Shown here piece after piece: positions 26,432 to 35,466 of a DNA stretch of 64,000 bases. Each line of letters begins with the position of its first letter. The first letter of the stretch is position 1. The stretch spans positions 124,001 to 188,000 of the forward strand of contig NZ_JAPDFT010000004.1 in assembly GCF_025949665.1 (NCBI RefSeq), read 5' to 3'. Position numbers and translations under genes: made by a program. This stretch comes from Chryseobacterium viscerum. Lineage in GTDB: Bacteria; Bacteroidota; Bacteroidia; Flavobacteriales; Weeksellaceae. The notes beneath the pieces were generated by a model. The model saw only the letters and a program-made list of their open reading frames with translations. It was not told where the DNA came from and ran no database searches.

Positions 26432-27026
26432 TCAATTAAAAGAACGATGGAATAAAGAAGACAGCGACGTCCATATTCCTGATACCATAGAACAGTTAAA
26501 GGAAAGCAAACACCCTATAGAAAAGATTCAAAAGAATATGAAGAGAGAGTTTCCTATGCAGATTCTTGCTATTATTCTGATTGCTTTTTTTCCTCTTCAG
26601 TTTAAATTTCCATCTTCACAGTACATTATTTATTATGTGTCTTATACAATGATGGTAGTTATTTCATCTTACTACCTGTTAGGATTTTATAAATTCTATA
26701 AGCAGACGGAACTTTACACCGGAAACACCAAAAACAGCCTTTGGAAGATATACCATGAACTGCGCCTGAACATGGAACGATACCAGTCTTTCGGATTTTT
26801 ATTACTCCCTCATTTTCTGGTAACAATAGGACTTGTCATTTATAACACAATGGAAGAGCAGGGAAAATCTTTGACAGAACTTACGGCTTCTCATCAGCAG
26901 GGATTAATCATCGCTGTACTGCTAGGGACTTTGGGAGTCATTACAAGTATCGTTCTATGGACAAAATATATCTATGGAGGAAGCGCCAAAAAACTGGAAA
27001 ATATCCTGAACGAAATAGATGAATAA
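26421..27026 (+). CDS. membrane protein coupled to the ECF sigma factor (possible anti-sigma)
   Basis: A 201-aa protein with a charged cytoplasmic N-terminal part of about 48 residues followed by four predicted helices (about 48-64, 69-90, 127-146, 163-182). There is no ZAS zinc motif or FecR-type domain. The 11-bp overlap with the sigma gene and the cytoplasmic head before the membrane make an anti-sigma role likely by context only. A strong terminator follows. Confidence 0.75.
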   Translation: MNFDQLKERWNKEDSDVHIPDTIEQLKESKHPIEKIQKNMKREFPMQILAIILIAFFPLQFKFPSSQYIIYYVSYTMMVVISSYYLLGFYKFYKQTELYTGNTKNSLWKIYHELRLNMERYQSFGFLLLPHFLVTIGLVIYNTMEEQGKSLTELTASHQQGLIIAVLLGTLGVITSIVLWTKYIYGGSAKKLENILNEIDE

Positions 27027-27063
27027 GATCTTAAATTCTTATCATAAAACACTTTTTATACAA

Positions 27064-27093
27064 CCTCAGATGAACTCTGAGGTTTTGTTTTTT
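27064..27093 (+). terminator. terminator of the TraB-sigma operon
   Basis: CCTCAGA-TGAAC-TCTGAGG stem followed by TTTTGTTTTTT. Confidence 0.88.
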
Positions 27094-27144
27094 AAAAAAA
27101 TGTTATTTATCGTCTTCAAATTTATCTGAGGTTTTATTTTTCCG

Positions 27145-27152
27145 TAAATTTG
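27145..27152 (+). promoter_or_regulatory. promoter -7 element for pgi
   Basis: TAAATTTG matches TAnnTTTG and lies 80 bp before the pgi start. -33 element not clear. Confidence 0.45.
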
Positions 27153-27232
27153 CAAATCAGAAATAAATCATTATGGATTATGAGCTATTTTCATCCAATA
27201 CATGATTTTCTGAATGATAAAAATTCTGTAAT

Positions 27233-28873
27233 ATGCTATCAAAAATAAATCCAACACAAACTAACAGCTGGAAAGCACTTGATGAACACTTCGGTGGAAA
27301 TGACTTTGACCTTAGAACCCTTTTTCATTACAATCCGAACCGTTTTAATGAGTTTTCCCTGCAAAAGGACAACTATCTTTTTGATTATTCTAAAAATTTA
27401 ATTGATTCCAGAACAAAGGATCTTTTATTACAATTGGCTGAAGAAAGCCAGTTAAAAGATGCCATTTCAAGAATGTTCTCCGGCGATAAAATCAATGAAA
27501 CAGAAGGAAGAGCTGTACTGCATACGGCATTAAGAGATTTCTCAGACCGTGAAATTCTTGTGGACGGAGAAAATATCAAACCACAGATCAAAAGAGTTCT
27601 TGATCACATGAAATCTTTTTCTGAAAAAATCATTTCAGGAGAGCATAAAGGCTTCAGTGGAAAAGAAATTACGGATGTAGTAAACATCGGTATCGGGGGA
27701 TCAGATTTAGGTCCTGTAATGGTTTGTTCTGCTTTAAAGCATTTTAAAACAAGATTAAACGCTCACTTTGTTTCCAATGTGGACGGAAATCATATTGCAG
27801 AAGTGGTAAAAGATTTAAATCCTGAAACCACTTTATTCATCATTGCTTCCAAGACCTTTACGACTCAGGAAACAATGACCAATGCAAACTCAGCAAAGGA
27901 CTGGTTCCTGAAGGCCGGAAAACAGGAAGATGTAGCGAAACATTTTGTTGCTCTATCTACTAATATTGAAGAAGTTAAGAAGTTCGGAATTGCTGAGGAA
28001 AATATTTTTGAGTTCTGGGACTGGGTAGGTGGAAGATATTCTCTATGGAGTGCGATCGGATTAAGCATCGTGCTTTCTGTAGGATATGAAAACTTTGAGC
28101 AGCTTCTAAGAGGTGCTTTTGATACTGACCAGCACTTCCAGACTGCAGATTTCTCGGAAAACATTCCTGTTTTAATGGGACTTCTGGGGATCTGGTATCG
28201 TAATTTCTATGCAGCAACCACGTATGCAATCTTACCTTATTCACAATATCTGGACAGGTTTGCAGCATATCTTCAACAGGGAGATATGGAAAGTAACGGA
28301 AAATGTGTAGACAGAAACGGAGAATTTGTAGAATATGAAACGGGGCCTATTATCTGGGGAGAGCCAGGTACAAATGGTCAGCACGCATTCTATCAATTGA
28401 TCCATCAGGGAACTGAACTGATTCCGGCAGACTTTATTGCCTATACAAAAAGTCCGAACAAAGTTTCAGATCACCAGGATAAATTATTAGCTAACTTTTT
28501 CGCTCAGACTGAAGCACTTGCCTTCGGAAAGCTGGAAGAAGAGGTTGAAGAAGAGCTTAGAAATTCAGGAAAATCCGATGAAGAAATAGATAGACTAGTC
28601 AATTTCAAAGTCTTCCACGGAAACACACCTACTAATTCCATATTATTCAAAGAGTTAACTCCTTTTTCATTAGGTCAATTGATAGCTTTATATGAACACA
28701 AAATTTTTGTTCAGGGAGTAATCTGGAATATTTTCAGTTTTGACCAGTTTGGAGTGGAATTAGGAAAAGTATTAGCCAATAAGATTCTTCCAGAGCTTGA
28801 AAATAATGAAGCAATAAGCTCTCATGACAGCTCAACCAATGGATTGATTAATTACTATAAAGAAAACAAATAG
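27233..28873 (+). CDS. pgi: glucose-6-phosphate isomerase
   Basis: Cytoplasmic enzyme that interconverts glucose 6-phosphate and fructose 6-phosphate in glycolysis and gluconeogenesis. The 546-aa length fits the long bacterial type. Visible signatures are VNIGIGGSDLGP (about 150), DWVGGRYSLWSAIG (about 264) and the C-terminal signature FDQFGVELGK (about 504). The folD gene follows 47 bp later on the same strand across an A-rich AGTAAA repeat, and the two may share a transcript. Confidence 0.97.
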   Translation: MLSKINPTQTNSWKALDEHFGGNDFDLRTLFHYNPNRFNEFSLQKDNYLFDYSKNLIDSRTKDLLLQLAEESQLKDAISRMFSGDKINETEGRAVLHTALRDFSDREILVDGENIKPQIKRVLDHMKSFSEKIISGEHKGFSGKEITDVVNIGIGGSDLGPVMVCSALKHFKTRLNAHFVSNVDGNHIAEVVKDLNPETTLFIIASKTFTTQETMTNANSAKDWFLKAGKQEDVAKHFVALSTNIEEVKKFGIAEENIFEFWDWVGGRYSLWSAIGLSIVLSVGYENFEQLLRGAFDTDQHFQTADFSENIPVLMGLLGIWYRNFYAATTYAILPYSQYLDRFAAYLQQGDMESNGKCVDRNGEFVEYETGPIIWGEPGTNGQHAFYQLIHQGTELIPADFIAYTKSPNKVSDHQDKLLANFFAQTEALAFGKLEEEVEEELRNSGKSDEEIDRLVNFKVFHGNTPTNSILFKELTPFSLGQLIALYEHKIFVQGVIWNIFSFDQFGVELGKVLANKILPELENNEAISSHDSSTNGLINYYKENK

Positions 28874-28920
28874 TAAGTAAAAAGAAAGTAAAAGTAAATC
28901 TATAAAGTAAAAAAGTAAAA

Positions 28921-29805
28921 ATGGCAGAAATTCTTGACGGACTTAAAGTATCCAAGGAAATTAAAGCAGAGATCAAGGTTGAAGTAGAAAAGATTCTCGC
29001 AAGCAAAAGAAGAGCACCGCATTTGGTAGCAATTCTTGTAGGAAATAATGGAGCAAGCAAAGCCTATGTAAACTCTAAAGTAAAAGACTGTGAGGAAGTA
29101 GGATTTCAATCCAGCTTAATCAAATTTCCAAGTACAGTTTCAGAATCTGAACTATTGGAAAAAATTGACGAGCTTAACAAATCTAAAGCAGTTGACGGAT
29201 TTATCGTTCAGTTGCCTTTACCAGATCAAATTGATCAGGAAAAAATCATCAACGCTATTGATCCAAGAAAAGATGTGGATGGTTTCCACCCTGAAAACTT
29301 CGGAAAAATGGCTCTTGAAATGGATACTTTCTTACCGGCGACTCCTTTTGGTATTTTAACATTATTAGAAAGATATAATATTGAAACTAAAGGGAAAGAC
29401 TGTGTCATTATCGGAAGAAGTAAAATTGTAGGAAGACCAATGAGTATTCTGATGGGAAGAAAAGATTTCCCTGGAAACTCTACCGTTACCCTTACACACT
29501 CATATACGAAAGACATTGAAGAATATACGAGAAAAGCAGACATCGTAATTACCGCTTTGGGAGATCCTCATTTCTTAAAAGGAGATATGATTAAAGAAGG
29601 AGCCGTAATTGTTGACGTGGGCATTACCAGAGTAGATAATGACTCTCCAAAAGGATATTACCTTGCAGGTGACGTAGATTTTGACAGCTGCGCAGAAAAA
29701 GCGAGCTGGATTACACCGGTACCTGGAGGAGTAGGCCCAATGACAAGAGCGATGTTAATGAAAAACACCATCATTGCTTACAAAACTTCGGTCTATAACG
29801 ACTAA
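28921..29805 (+). CDS. folD: bifunctional methylenetetrahydrofolate dehydrogenase/cyclohydrolase
   Basis: Cytoplasmic enzyme that oxidises 5,10-methylene-THF to methenyl-THF and hydrolyses it to 10-formyl-THF for purine and formyl-Met supply. The 294-aa length is typical. Motifs seen: YVNSKVKDCEEVG with the catalytic Lys near residue 45, VQLPLP (about 97), GRSKIVGRP (about 163) and PVPGGVGPMT (about 268). It is followed 7 bp later by queE. Confidence 0.97.
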   Translation: MAEILDGLKVSKEIKAEIKVEVEKILASKRRAPHLVAILVGNNGASKAYVNSKVKDCEEVGFQSSLIKFPSTVSESELLEKIDELNKSKAVDGFIVQLPLPDQIDQEKIINAIDPRKDVDGFHPENFGKMALEMDTFLPATPFGILTLLERYNIETKGKDCVIIGRSKIVGRPMSILMGRKDFPGNSTVTLTHSYTKDIEEYTRKADIVITALGDPHFLKGDMIKEGAVIVDVGITRVDNDSPKGYYLAGDVDFDSCAEKASWITPVPGGVGPMTRAMLMKNTIIAYKTSVYND

Positions 29806-29812
29806 TTTTAAG

Positions 29813-30442
29813 ATGAATAAAGAAGAAGATATTTTATTAAAAGAAGGTAAAATGCTCCCTGTAATGGAGCATTTTTACACTTTACAGGGAGAAGGAGCGC
29901 ACACAGGAAAAGCCGCTTATTTTATCAGACTGGGAGGTTGTGACGTAGGATGTCACTGGTGTGATGTAAAAGAAAGCTGGGATCCGGAACTCCATCCTCT
30001 GATGAATACAGTAGAAATTGCAGAAATGGCTGCAAAACATTGTAAAACAATTGTCCTAACGGGTGGTGAACCTCTAATGTGGAACTTAGAAGTACTGACT
30101 TCCAGATTGAAAGAACTGGGATGTACAGTACATATCGAAACTTCAGGAGCTTATCCTATGAGCGGACAGCTGGACTGGATCACCCTTTCGCCAAAGAAAA
30201 CAGGACTGCCTAAAGAAGAAATCTATCAAAAAGCCCATGAGCTTAAAGTCATTATCTTCAACCAGCATGACTTTACGTTTGCACAGGAACAGGCTGCAAA
30301 AGTTTCTGAAAACTGTAAGCTTTATCTTCAGAGTGAATGGAGCAAAAGAGATGATATGTATCCTAAGATCACAGATTTTATCCTGGAACACCCGGAATGG
30401 CAGGCTTCAGTTCAGACTCATAAATATCTGAATATCCCGTAA
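29813..30442 (+). CDS. queE: 7-carboxy-7-deazaguanine synthase (QueE)
   Basis: Radical SAM enzyme that makes 7-carboxy-7-deazaguanine in queuosine biosynthesis. The cluster motif is the QueE-type C-D-V-G-C-H-W-C (CX3CX2C) near residues 45-52, preceded by FYTLQGEG (about 22), which is characteristic. The GGEP motif follows near 84. The protein is 209 aa when started at the ATG at 29813; an earlier TTG would add 13 residues overlapping folD and is unlikely. Confidence 0.93.
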   Translation: MNKEEDILLKEGKMLPVMEHFYTLQGEGAHTGKAAYFIRLGGCDVGCHWCDVKESWDPELHPLMNTVEIAEMAAKHCKTIVLTGGEPLMWNLEVLTSRLKELGCTVHIETSGAYPMSGQLDWITLSPKKTGLPKEEIYQKAHELKVIIFNQHDFTFAQEQAAKVSENCKLYLQSEWSKRDDMYPKITDFILEHPEWQASVQTHKYLNIP

Positions 30443-30485
30443 AAAAGCTTAAATTAGCTGGGCTTATCCGCTATAATACCGATAG

Positions 30486-31856
30486 ATGCAGAGAATTCGA
30501 TACTCTAGATACCTGAAATCGATCATTATGTTGCTTGACCTCATGGTTATTGCATCTATCTTCATATTCTTTTTTATAAGCAGAAACGAAAGTTTAAAAT
30601 ACAATAAAGAAACCTGGTATCAGAATATTTTTTCTCTGATTCTGTTGTTTTTGTTCTGGGTGCTGTTGAGCGGTAGGACAAAAATATACAATATTCCGAG
30701 GAACCTTACTTATACTTTATTTCTTGAACGCCTTTTAATCCACTTCCTCTTTTTTATACTTGGCGTACTGCTTATAGGAAAGGTAAGTAAAAATGTATTT
30801 TTCAGTTCGGATATATACTGGCTCTCACTTTATCTTTTCATTTTCATCTTTCTTGTAAAATCACTAATTTATTTCGCGATCAAGTACTTACGATCACTTG
30901 GAGCTAATTACAGGAATGTCATGTTTTTAGGAGATAGCCACTCCACAGAGATCCTGAAAAACATTTTCACAGACCGTAAAGACTACGGATACAGAATATT
31001 TGAGTATGAAAACTCTGAGATCAATATTGATGAACTGGTTACTTTCTGGAAAAAAAACGGGATACACACTCTGTTTTTATCGATGGAAAATTCCTATGAT
31101 GAATGGATTCAGAATGAGCTTTTCAAATTGGCAGAGGATAATAAGATTCATATTTCATTGATTCCCAGCATCACACAAAGCGATTTTTTCCTGTATGATC
31201 TTGGATATATACAAACCCAGCCGGTCCTTAATCAGGCAAGATATCCTTTGGATTATTATTCTAATTTCCTGATGAAAAGGACGTTTGATATTTTGTTTTC
31301 TGTTATAATACTGGTTTTTATCTGCTCCTGGGTATTTCCCATCATTGCGGTTTTAATCAAAGCAACCTCCAAAGGCCCGGTATTTTTCCTTCAGAAAAGA
31401 TATGGTTTCCATGAAGAGGTATTCAATTGCTTTAAATTCAGAACAATGGTTGTGAATGATGAATCCACAACCAAAACCACATCGGTAAATGATGCAAGGA
31501 TTACCAGAGTAGGTAAGTTTTTAAGAAAAACCAGTCTTGATGAACTTCCACAATTTATCAATGTACTGAAAGGAGAAATGTCTGTGGTAGGTCCGCGCCC
31601 TCATATGCTTTCCGTTGACAATTATTATAAACCAAAAATCGGAAGATACAGCTTAAGAAGTATGGTAAGCCCAGGTATCACAGGATTAGCACAGGTAAAT
31701 GGACTGCGTGGTGACTTCGGGGATGTGGAAGTAGAAATGAAAAAACGAGTCCTGGCTGATGCTTTTTATGTAAGAAACTGGAGTTTTGTACTCGATCTGG
31801 TGATTATTTTAAAAACCGTTTTCCTGGTTATAGGTGGAGATAAAAACGCAAAATAA
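30486..31856 (+). CDS. polyprenyl glycosylphosphotransferase (initiating sugar-phosphate transferase)
   Basis: A 456-aa membrane enzyme that transfers a sugar phosphate to undecaprenyl phosphate, the first step of exopolysaccharide or O-glycan assembly. Four N-terminal helices and a CoA-binding-like region (about 140-230) precede a fifth helix (about 268-290). The catalytic domain shows FFLQKRYG, FKFRTM (about 318), LRKTSLDELPQ (about 345) and VGPRPH (about 370). It stands apart from the glycosyltransferase/flippase genes at 7.7-10.1 kb but may serve the same glycan. Confidence 0.9.
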   Translation: MQRIRYSRYLKSIIMLLDLMVIASIFIFFFISRNESLKYNKETWYQNIFSLILLFLFWVLLSGRTKIYNIPRNLTYTLFLERLLIHFLFFILGVLLIGKVSKNVFFSSDIYWLSLYLFIFIFLVKSLIYFAIKYLRSLGANYRNVMFLGDSHSTEILKNIFTDRKDYGYRIFEYENSEINIDELVTFWKKNGIHTLFLSMENSYDEWIQNELFKLAEDNKIHISLIPSITQSDFFLYDLGYIQTQPVLNQARYPLDYYSNFLMKRTFDILFSVIILVFICSWVFPIIAVLIKATSKGPVFFLQKRYGFHEEVFNCFKFRTMVVNDESTTKTTSVNDARITRVGKFLRKTSLDELPQFINVLKGEMSVVGPRPHMLSVDNYYKPKIGRYSLRSMVSPGITGLAQVNGLRGDFGDVEVEMKKRVLADAFYVRNWSFVLDLVIILKTVFLVIGGDKNAK

Positions 31857-31959
31857 AGAACAGGACCAGACCAATATTGAAATAATTTTAACACAAAACC
31901 AGGCTTTAGTCTTGTTCTCGACTCTAGCCTAATTAAATAAAAAAGTCTAATTTAGCAGT

Positions 31960-32712
31960 ATGTTAAAAAAGTTTTTCACAGCAGTAGGGGAATACATGAT
32001 CCTCTTGGGAAAATCCCTTCGGAAACCTCAGAAAATGAGGGTTTTCTGGAAGCTGTTCATGAGAGAAATTAATGATTTGGGAGTAAATTCTTTCGGACTT
32101 GTCATCTTCACATCCATATTCGTTGGAGCTGTAGTGGCTATTCAGATGTTCAATAACTTTGATGCTTCTTCTTTTCCTATTCCACCTTCATTTGTGGGAT
32201 ATGCTACGAAGGCGGTTTTGGTATTGGAATTTGCCCCTACTATTATCAGTCTGATTCTGGCGGGTAAAGTAGGTTCATATATTGCTTCCAGTATTGGAAC
32301 TATGAGAGTTTCTGAACAGATTGATGCATTGGACATCATGGGAGTAAACTCACCCAATTTTCTGATACTTCCTAAAATTATCGCCTGTATGCTGTTTAAC
32401 CCTCTTCTTATTGCTATCAGTATCGTATTTGGTATTGGTGGAGGCTATATTGCCGGGATTTTAACAGGGAACTGGACAGAAAACGACTATATCGTTGGTA
32501 TTCAAATGTATATGCCTAATTTATTTATTTACTATGCATTTAGCAAAACTATCGTTTTCGCTTTTATCATTGCAACAGTTCCTTCCTATTTCGGATATTT
32601 TGTGAAAGGAGGATCTCTGGAAGTGGGAAGAGCCAGTACGCAGGCAGTGGTATGGACAATGGTATTTATTATCATTTCTGAATTAATTTTAACCCAATTA
32701 ATATTAAGCTGA
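31960..32712 (+). CDS. MlaE-type ABC transporter permease
   Basis: A 250-aa inner-membrane permease of the MlaE/YrbE family with five or six helices and the central motif LAGKVGSYIASSIGTMRVSEQIDALDIMG region near residues 105-130 (the E-Q-I-D-A-L core is diagnostic). With the ATPase downstream it should form the ABC part of an MCE lipid transporter. Its stop overlaps the start of the ATPase gene by one base (TGATG). The likely MCE partner is at 14151-15101. Confidence 0.9.
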   Translation: MLKKFFTAVGEYMILLGKSLRKPQKMRVFWKLFMREINDLGVNSFGLVIFTSIFVGAVVAIQMFNNFDASSFPIPPSFVGYATKAVLVLEFAPTIISLILAGKVGSYIASSIGTMRVSEQIDALDIMGVNSPNFLILPKIIACMLFNPLLIAISIVFGIGGGYIAGILTGNWTENDYIVGIQMYMPNLFIYYAFSKTIVFAFIIATVPSYFGYFVKGGSLEVGRASTQAVVWTMVFIIISELILTQLILS

Positions 32713-33527
32713 TGATTGAGGTAAAAGATCTTAAAAAAAGTTTTGGTGATGTTGAAGTACTTAAGGGAATTTCAACTTCATTTGATAAAGGAAAAGTAAA
32801 CTTAATTATTGGGCAGAGTGGTTCCGGGAAAACCGTTTTTTTAAAAAGTTTATTGAATGTCTATATGCCATCTTCAGGAGAAATCCTGTTTGACGGCCGG
32901 GATGTCAATACCATGAACAGGGATGAAAAACAACATCTCCGTTCAGAAATCGGAACCCTGTTTCAGGGAAGTGCATTATTTGACTCCTTAACTGTGGAAG
33001 AGAATATTATGTTTCCTCTTGATATGTTTACCAATCTTACCTACAGAGAAAAAAAGAAAAGGGTTTTTGAAGTTATAGGAAGAGTACATCTTGATAAGGC
33101 AGATAAAAAATACCCTTCAGAAATCTCAGGAGGAATGCAGAAAAGAGTTGCTATTGCCCGGGCGATTGTCAACAATCCCAAGTACCTGTTCTGTGATGAA
33201 CCTAATTCCGGGCTCGATCCTTATACCTCTAAGGTAATTGATGATCTTCTTTACGAAATCACAAAAGAATATAATACCACAACCATCATCAATACTCACG
33301 ACATGAACTCTGTAATGACGATTGGCGAGAAAATTGTATACCTAAGACTGGGAATCAAAGAATGGGAAGGGAATAAAGACATCCTGATTACCGCAGGCAA
33401 TAAAAATCTGATTGATTTCGTTTATTCTTCAGAACTATTTAAAGAGCTGAGAGAATATTTACTTGAGAATAATAAAACGATTGAAACTACAACTACAAAA
33501 ATAGACGATAATGAAAAAGGTACTTAG
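32712..33527 (+). CDS. MlaF-type ABC transporter ATP-binding protein
   Basis: A 271-aa ATPase with Walker A GQSGSGKT (about 34), signature SGGMQKR (about 142) and Walker B LFCDEP (about 161), followed by the H-loop THD. SGGMQKR is typical of MlaF rather than other importers. The C-terminus extends about 25 residues, with a Thr/Lys-rich end. The last 17 bp overlap the outer-membrane protein gene downstream, which suggests translational coupling. Confidence 0.92.
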   Translation: MIEVKDLKKSFGDVEVLKGISTSFDKGKVNLIIGQSGSGKTVFLKSLLNVYMPSSGEILFDGRDVNTMNRDEKQHLRSEIGTLFQGSALFDSLTVEENIMFPLDMFTNLTYREKKKRVFEVIGRVHLDKADKKYPSEISGGMQKRVAIARAIVNNPKYLFCDEPNSGLDPYTSKVIDDLLYEITKEYNTTTIINTHDMNSVMTIGEKIVYLRLGIKEWEGNKDILITAGNKNLIDFVYSSELFKELREYLLENNKTIETTTTKIDDNEKGT

Positions 33528-34122
33528 TATAGCGTTAATAGGATTTTCAATGTGGGCTTCTGCACAGATTTCACTGGCAGGTAAAGCTAACTTAATTTTT
33601 CCTACCGGCTCTCCTTCGTGGTCCAATATTAAAGGAACAGTGAATGATGCCATTGACGGAACAGGTAAAAATAATGTAGGTTTCAATGTCGGCCTTTCAT
33701 TAAAAGTAGGTCTTCCTACTTCATTGTTTGTGATGCCGGAAATCTATTATACTCACTTCAAAAATGAGTTTACTACAGAGAACACTACTTTTGATGTTAA
33801 AAGCAACCGTATAGATGTTCCGGTTCTTTTAGGATATAACCTTTTGGGGAATATGTTAGGTGTTTTTGTAGGACCTGTTGGAAGTTTTAATTTAAACAAA
33901 GACAATACTTACAATGATTTCAAAGAAAATGCTAAAAATGACTTTACAGTAGGTTACCAGTTTGGGGCACAGCTTGAAATCAAAAAACTTATTGTAAATG
34001 CAAGATATGAAGGAGCTTTCAGTAAAGACGAAAGAAACTTTATCAACAGAGTTTCCGGTTCGGAAATCAGATATGATAACAGACCTAACCTGTTTATGGT
34101 AGGTTTAGGATATAAATTCTAA
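33511..34122 (+). CDS. outer-membrane beta-barrel protein (porin family)
   Basis: A 203-aa protein with a clear signal peptide (cleavage after ASA near residue 18) and a small beta-barrel pattern of alternating residues ending in aromatic YKF. It resembles OmpX/opacity-like 'outer membrane beta-barrel' proteins. It starts inside the end of the MlaF-like gene, so it is the third gene of the operon and may be functionally linked to the lipid transporter at the outer membrane. That link is inferred. Confidence 0.82.
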   Translation: MKKVLSIALIGFSMWASAQISLAGKANLIFPTGSPSWSNIKGTVNDAIDGTGKNNVGFNVGLSLKVGLPTSLFVMPEIYYTHFKNEFTTENTTFDVKSNRIDVPVLLGYNLLGNMLGVFVGPVGSFNLNKDNTYNDFKENAKNDFTVGYQFGAQLEIKKLIVNARYEGAFSKDERNFINRVSGSEIRYDNRPNLFMVGLGYKF

Positions 34123-34145
34123 TCAGATATTGAAATAACAACTTT

Positions 34146-34176
34146 AAACCCTCAAATTAAATTTGAGGGTTTTTAT
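34146..34176. terminator. bidirectional terminator that overlaps a coding end
   Basis: AAACCCTCAAATT / AATTTGAGGGTTT stem plus T-run. It ends the MlaE-MlaF-OMP operon. Its right half also encodes the last codons and stop of the minus-strand gene at 34157-34468. Confidence 0.85.
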
Positions 34177-34468
34177 TTTGTTCTTCAAGTTCAGCCTGGC
34201 GTTTTGCAATGTCTGCAGCCTGTTTTTCAAGCTCTTCTTTGTCTTTCTGCAGCTGTTTGAATTCTTTTTTCTTCTGTTCCGCTTTTATAGCGCTTCCTTT
34301 GCTTACATAACCTACCATTCCTCCAATGATAAGCCCTATTCCTACTCCTGCCATTATTCCCATAATGTGGGAAATTTTTATTTGTTCTACGGCAAAATCA
34401 GTAGTTAAATAGAAAAGTAATGCAGAAACAGCCAAAAGTATAAGTCCGGTAATTGATAAACTCTTCAT
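34157..34468 (-). CDS. small membrane protein with C-terminal coiled coil
   Basis: A 103-aa protein with two helices (about 4-25 and 34-56, the second Gly-rich) followed by a Lys/Glu/Gln-rich coiled coil (about 62-100). No family recognised. Its stop codon lies inside the hairpin of the bidirectional terminator. The gene is convergent to the OMP gene and has the M48 protease gene upstream on the same strand, separated by a terminator. Confidence 0.65.
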   Translation of the reverse strand: MKSLSITGLILLAVSALLFYLTTDFAVEQIKISHIMGIMAGVGIGLIIGGMVGYVSKGSAIKAEQKKKEFKQLQKDKEELEKQAADIAKRQAELEEQNKNPQI

Positions 34469-34493
34469 AATATTGTGTTTAGGTGGTTATATA

Positions 34494-34531
34494 AAAAAGC
34501 CTTACCAAATTTACTAAAAATTTAATAAGGC
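34494..34531 (-). terminator. terminator of the M48 metallopeptidase gene
   Basis: Minus-strand stem GCCTTA-AAATTT / AAATTT-TAAGGC followed by six T. It starts 24 bp past the M48 stop. Confidence 0.75.
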
Positions 34532-34554
34532 CTTATTCAAGATTAAAATTCTAA

Positions 34555-35361
34555 TTATATTTTTCCTCCCGCAGCCTTATAATATTCTAAAGCTTTCGGA
34601 AGATCCTTATTGATATCTGAAATTCTTGTTTCCGGATTCGGGTGGGTAGACAAGAATTCCGGTTGTCTTGAACCTGTAGATGCGGCTTCCATTCTGTTCC
34701 AGAAAGGGATTGCCGCTCTTGGATCATATCCTGCCATAGACATCAGGTAAAGCCCCATTTCATCAGCTTCTGATTCCTGGCCTCTTCCGTATTTCAATAA
34801 TGCCACCTGTGAACCGATAGGATATACCTTCTGGAAAACACTGGCCCATTGTGAATTTGAGATTGTTCCTCCCAGAATAGCACCTCCGTACTGGGCTACC
34901 ATTGCCTGAGAAATTCTTTCGTTTCCGTGGCCTGCCAATGCGTGGGAAACCTCATGTCCCATTACTACGGCAAGTCCGTTATCGTCTTTGGTAACCGGTA
35001 ATATTCCGGTATAGACAGCTACTTTACCACCAGGCATACACCAGGCATTCAGTTCGCTGCTTTGCAGAAGATTAAATTCCCAGCTGTAGCTCGCAAGATC
35101 TGCTGATCTTCCTATACTCTGATAATATCTTTCTGCAGCGCTTTTAATTCTGTTTCCTACATTTACCACTCTCTTTGCATCTGCCGTACCGGTAATCACC
35201 TTACCTTTAGACAATGTCGTCTTGTATTCCTGCGAAGACATTGTTAAAATTTCCGAGTTGTTGGCCAGTTGTAAAGACGATCTTCCAGTAATCGGGTTTG
35301 TAGTACAGGCAACAGCCGACAGAGCAATAGCTCCCATTCCTAATAGATGTGTAACTTTCAT
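34555..35361 (-). CDS. M48 family metallopeptidase, lipoprotein
   Basis: A 268-aa exported zinc peptidase of the M48 (Ste24/BepA-like) family. A signal peptide with lipobox (VAC, Cys near residue 19) suggests a lipoprotein. The zinc site HEVSHALAGHG is near residue 127 and the downstream Glu ligand motif ESEADEMG near 193; FLSTHPNPETRI near 240 is a family end motif. Likely role: quality control of outer-membrane proteins in the periplasm. Single-gene unit. Confidence 0.9.
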   Translation of the reverse strand: MKVTHLLGMGAIALSAVACTTNPITGRSSLQLANNSEILTMSSQEYKTTLSKGKVITGTADAKRVVNVGNRIKSAAERYYQSIGRSADLASYSWEFNLLQSSELNAWCMPGGKVAVYTGILPVTKDDNGLAVVMGHEVSHALAGHGNERISQAMVAQYGGAILGGTISNSQWASVFQKVYPIGSQVALLKYGRGQESEADEMGLYLMSMAGYDPRAAIPFWNRMEAASTGSRQPEFLSTHPNPETRISDINKDLPKALEYYKAAGGKI

Positions 35362-35420
35362 AGTTTGAGTGTTAATAATTCAACCTTAACAATTTTTATT
35401 CCAAAATAATTCAGAAAGAA

Positions 35421-35428
35421 TATATTTG
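35421..35428 (+). promoter_or_regulatory. promoter -7 element for the DUF4251 gene
   Basis: TATATTTG matches TAnnTTTG and lies 38 bp before the start codon. Confidence 0.45.
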
Positions 35429-35466
35429 CATACATTTTGCTATTTAAATGTAATAATTATATCATT

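Noticed and set aside
28874..28920. AGTAAA-rich tandem stretch between pgi and folD as a repeat element
   Set aside because: Short low-complexity A-rich DNA common in this genome; no regular unit.
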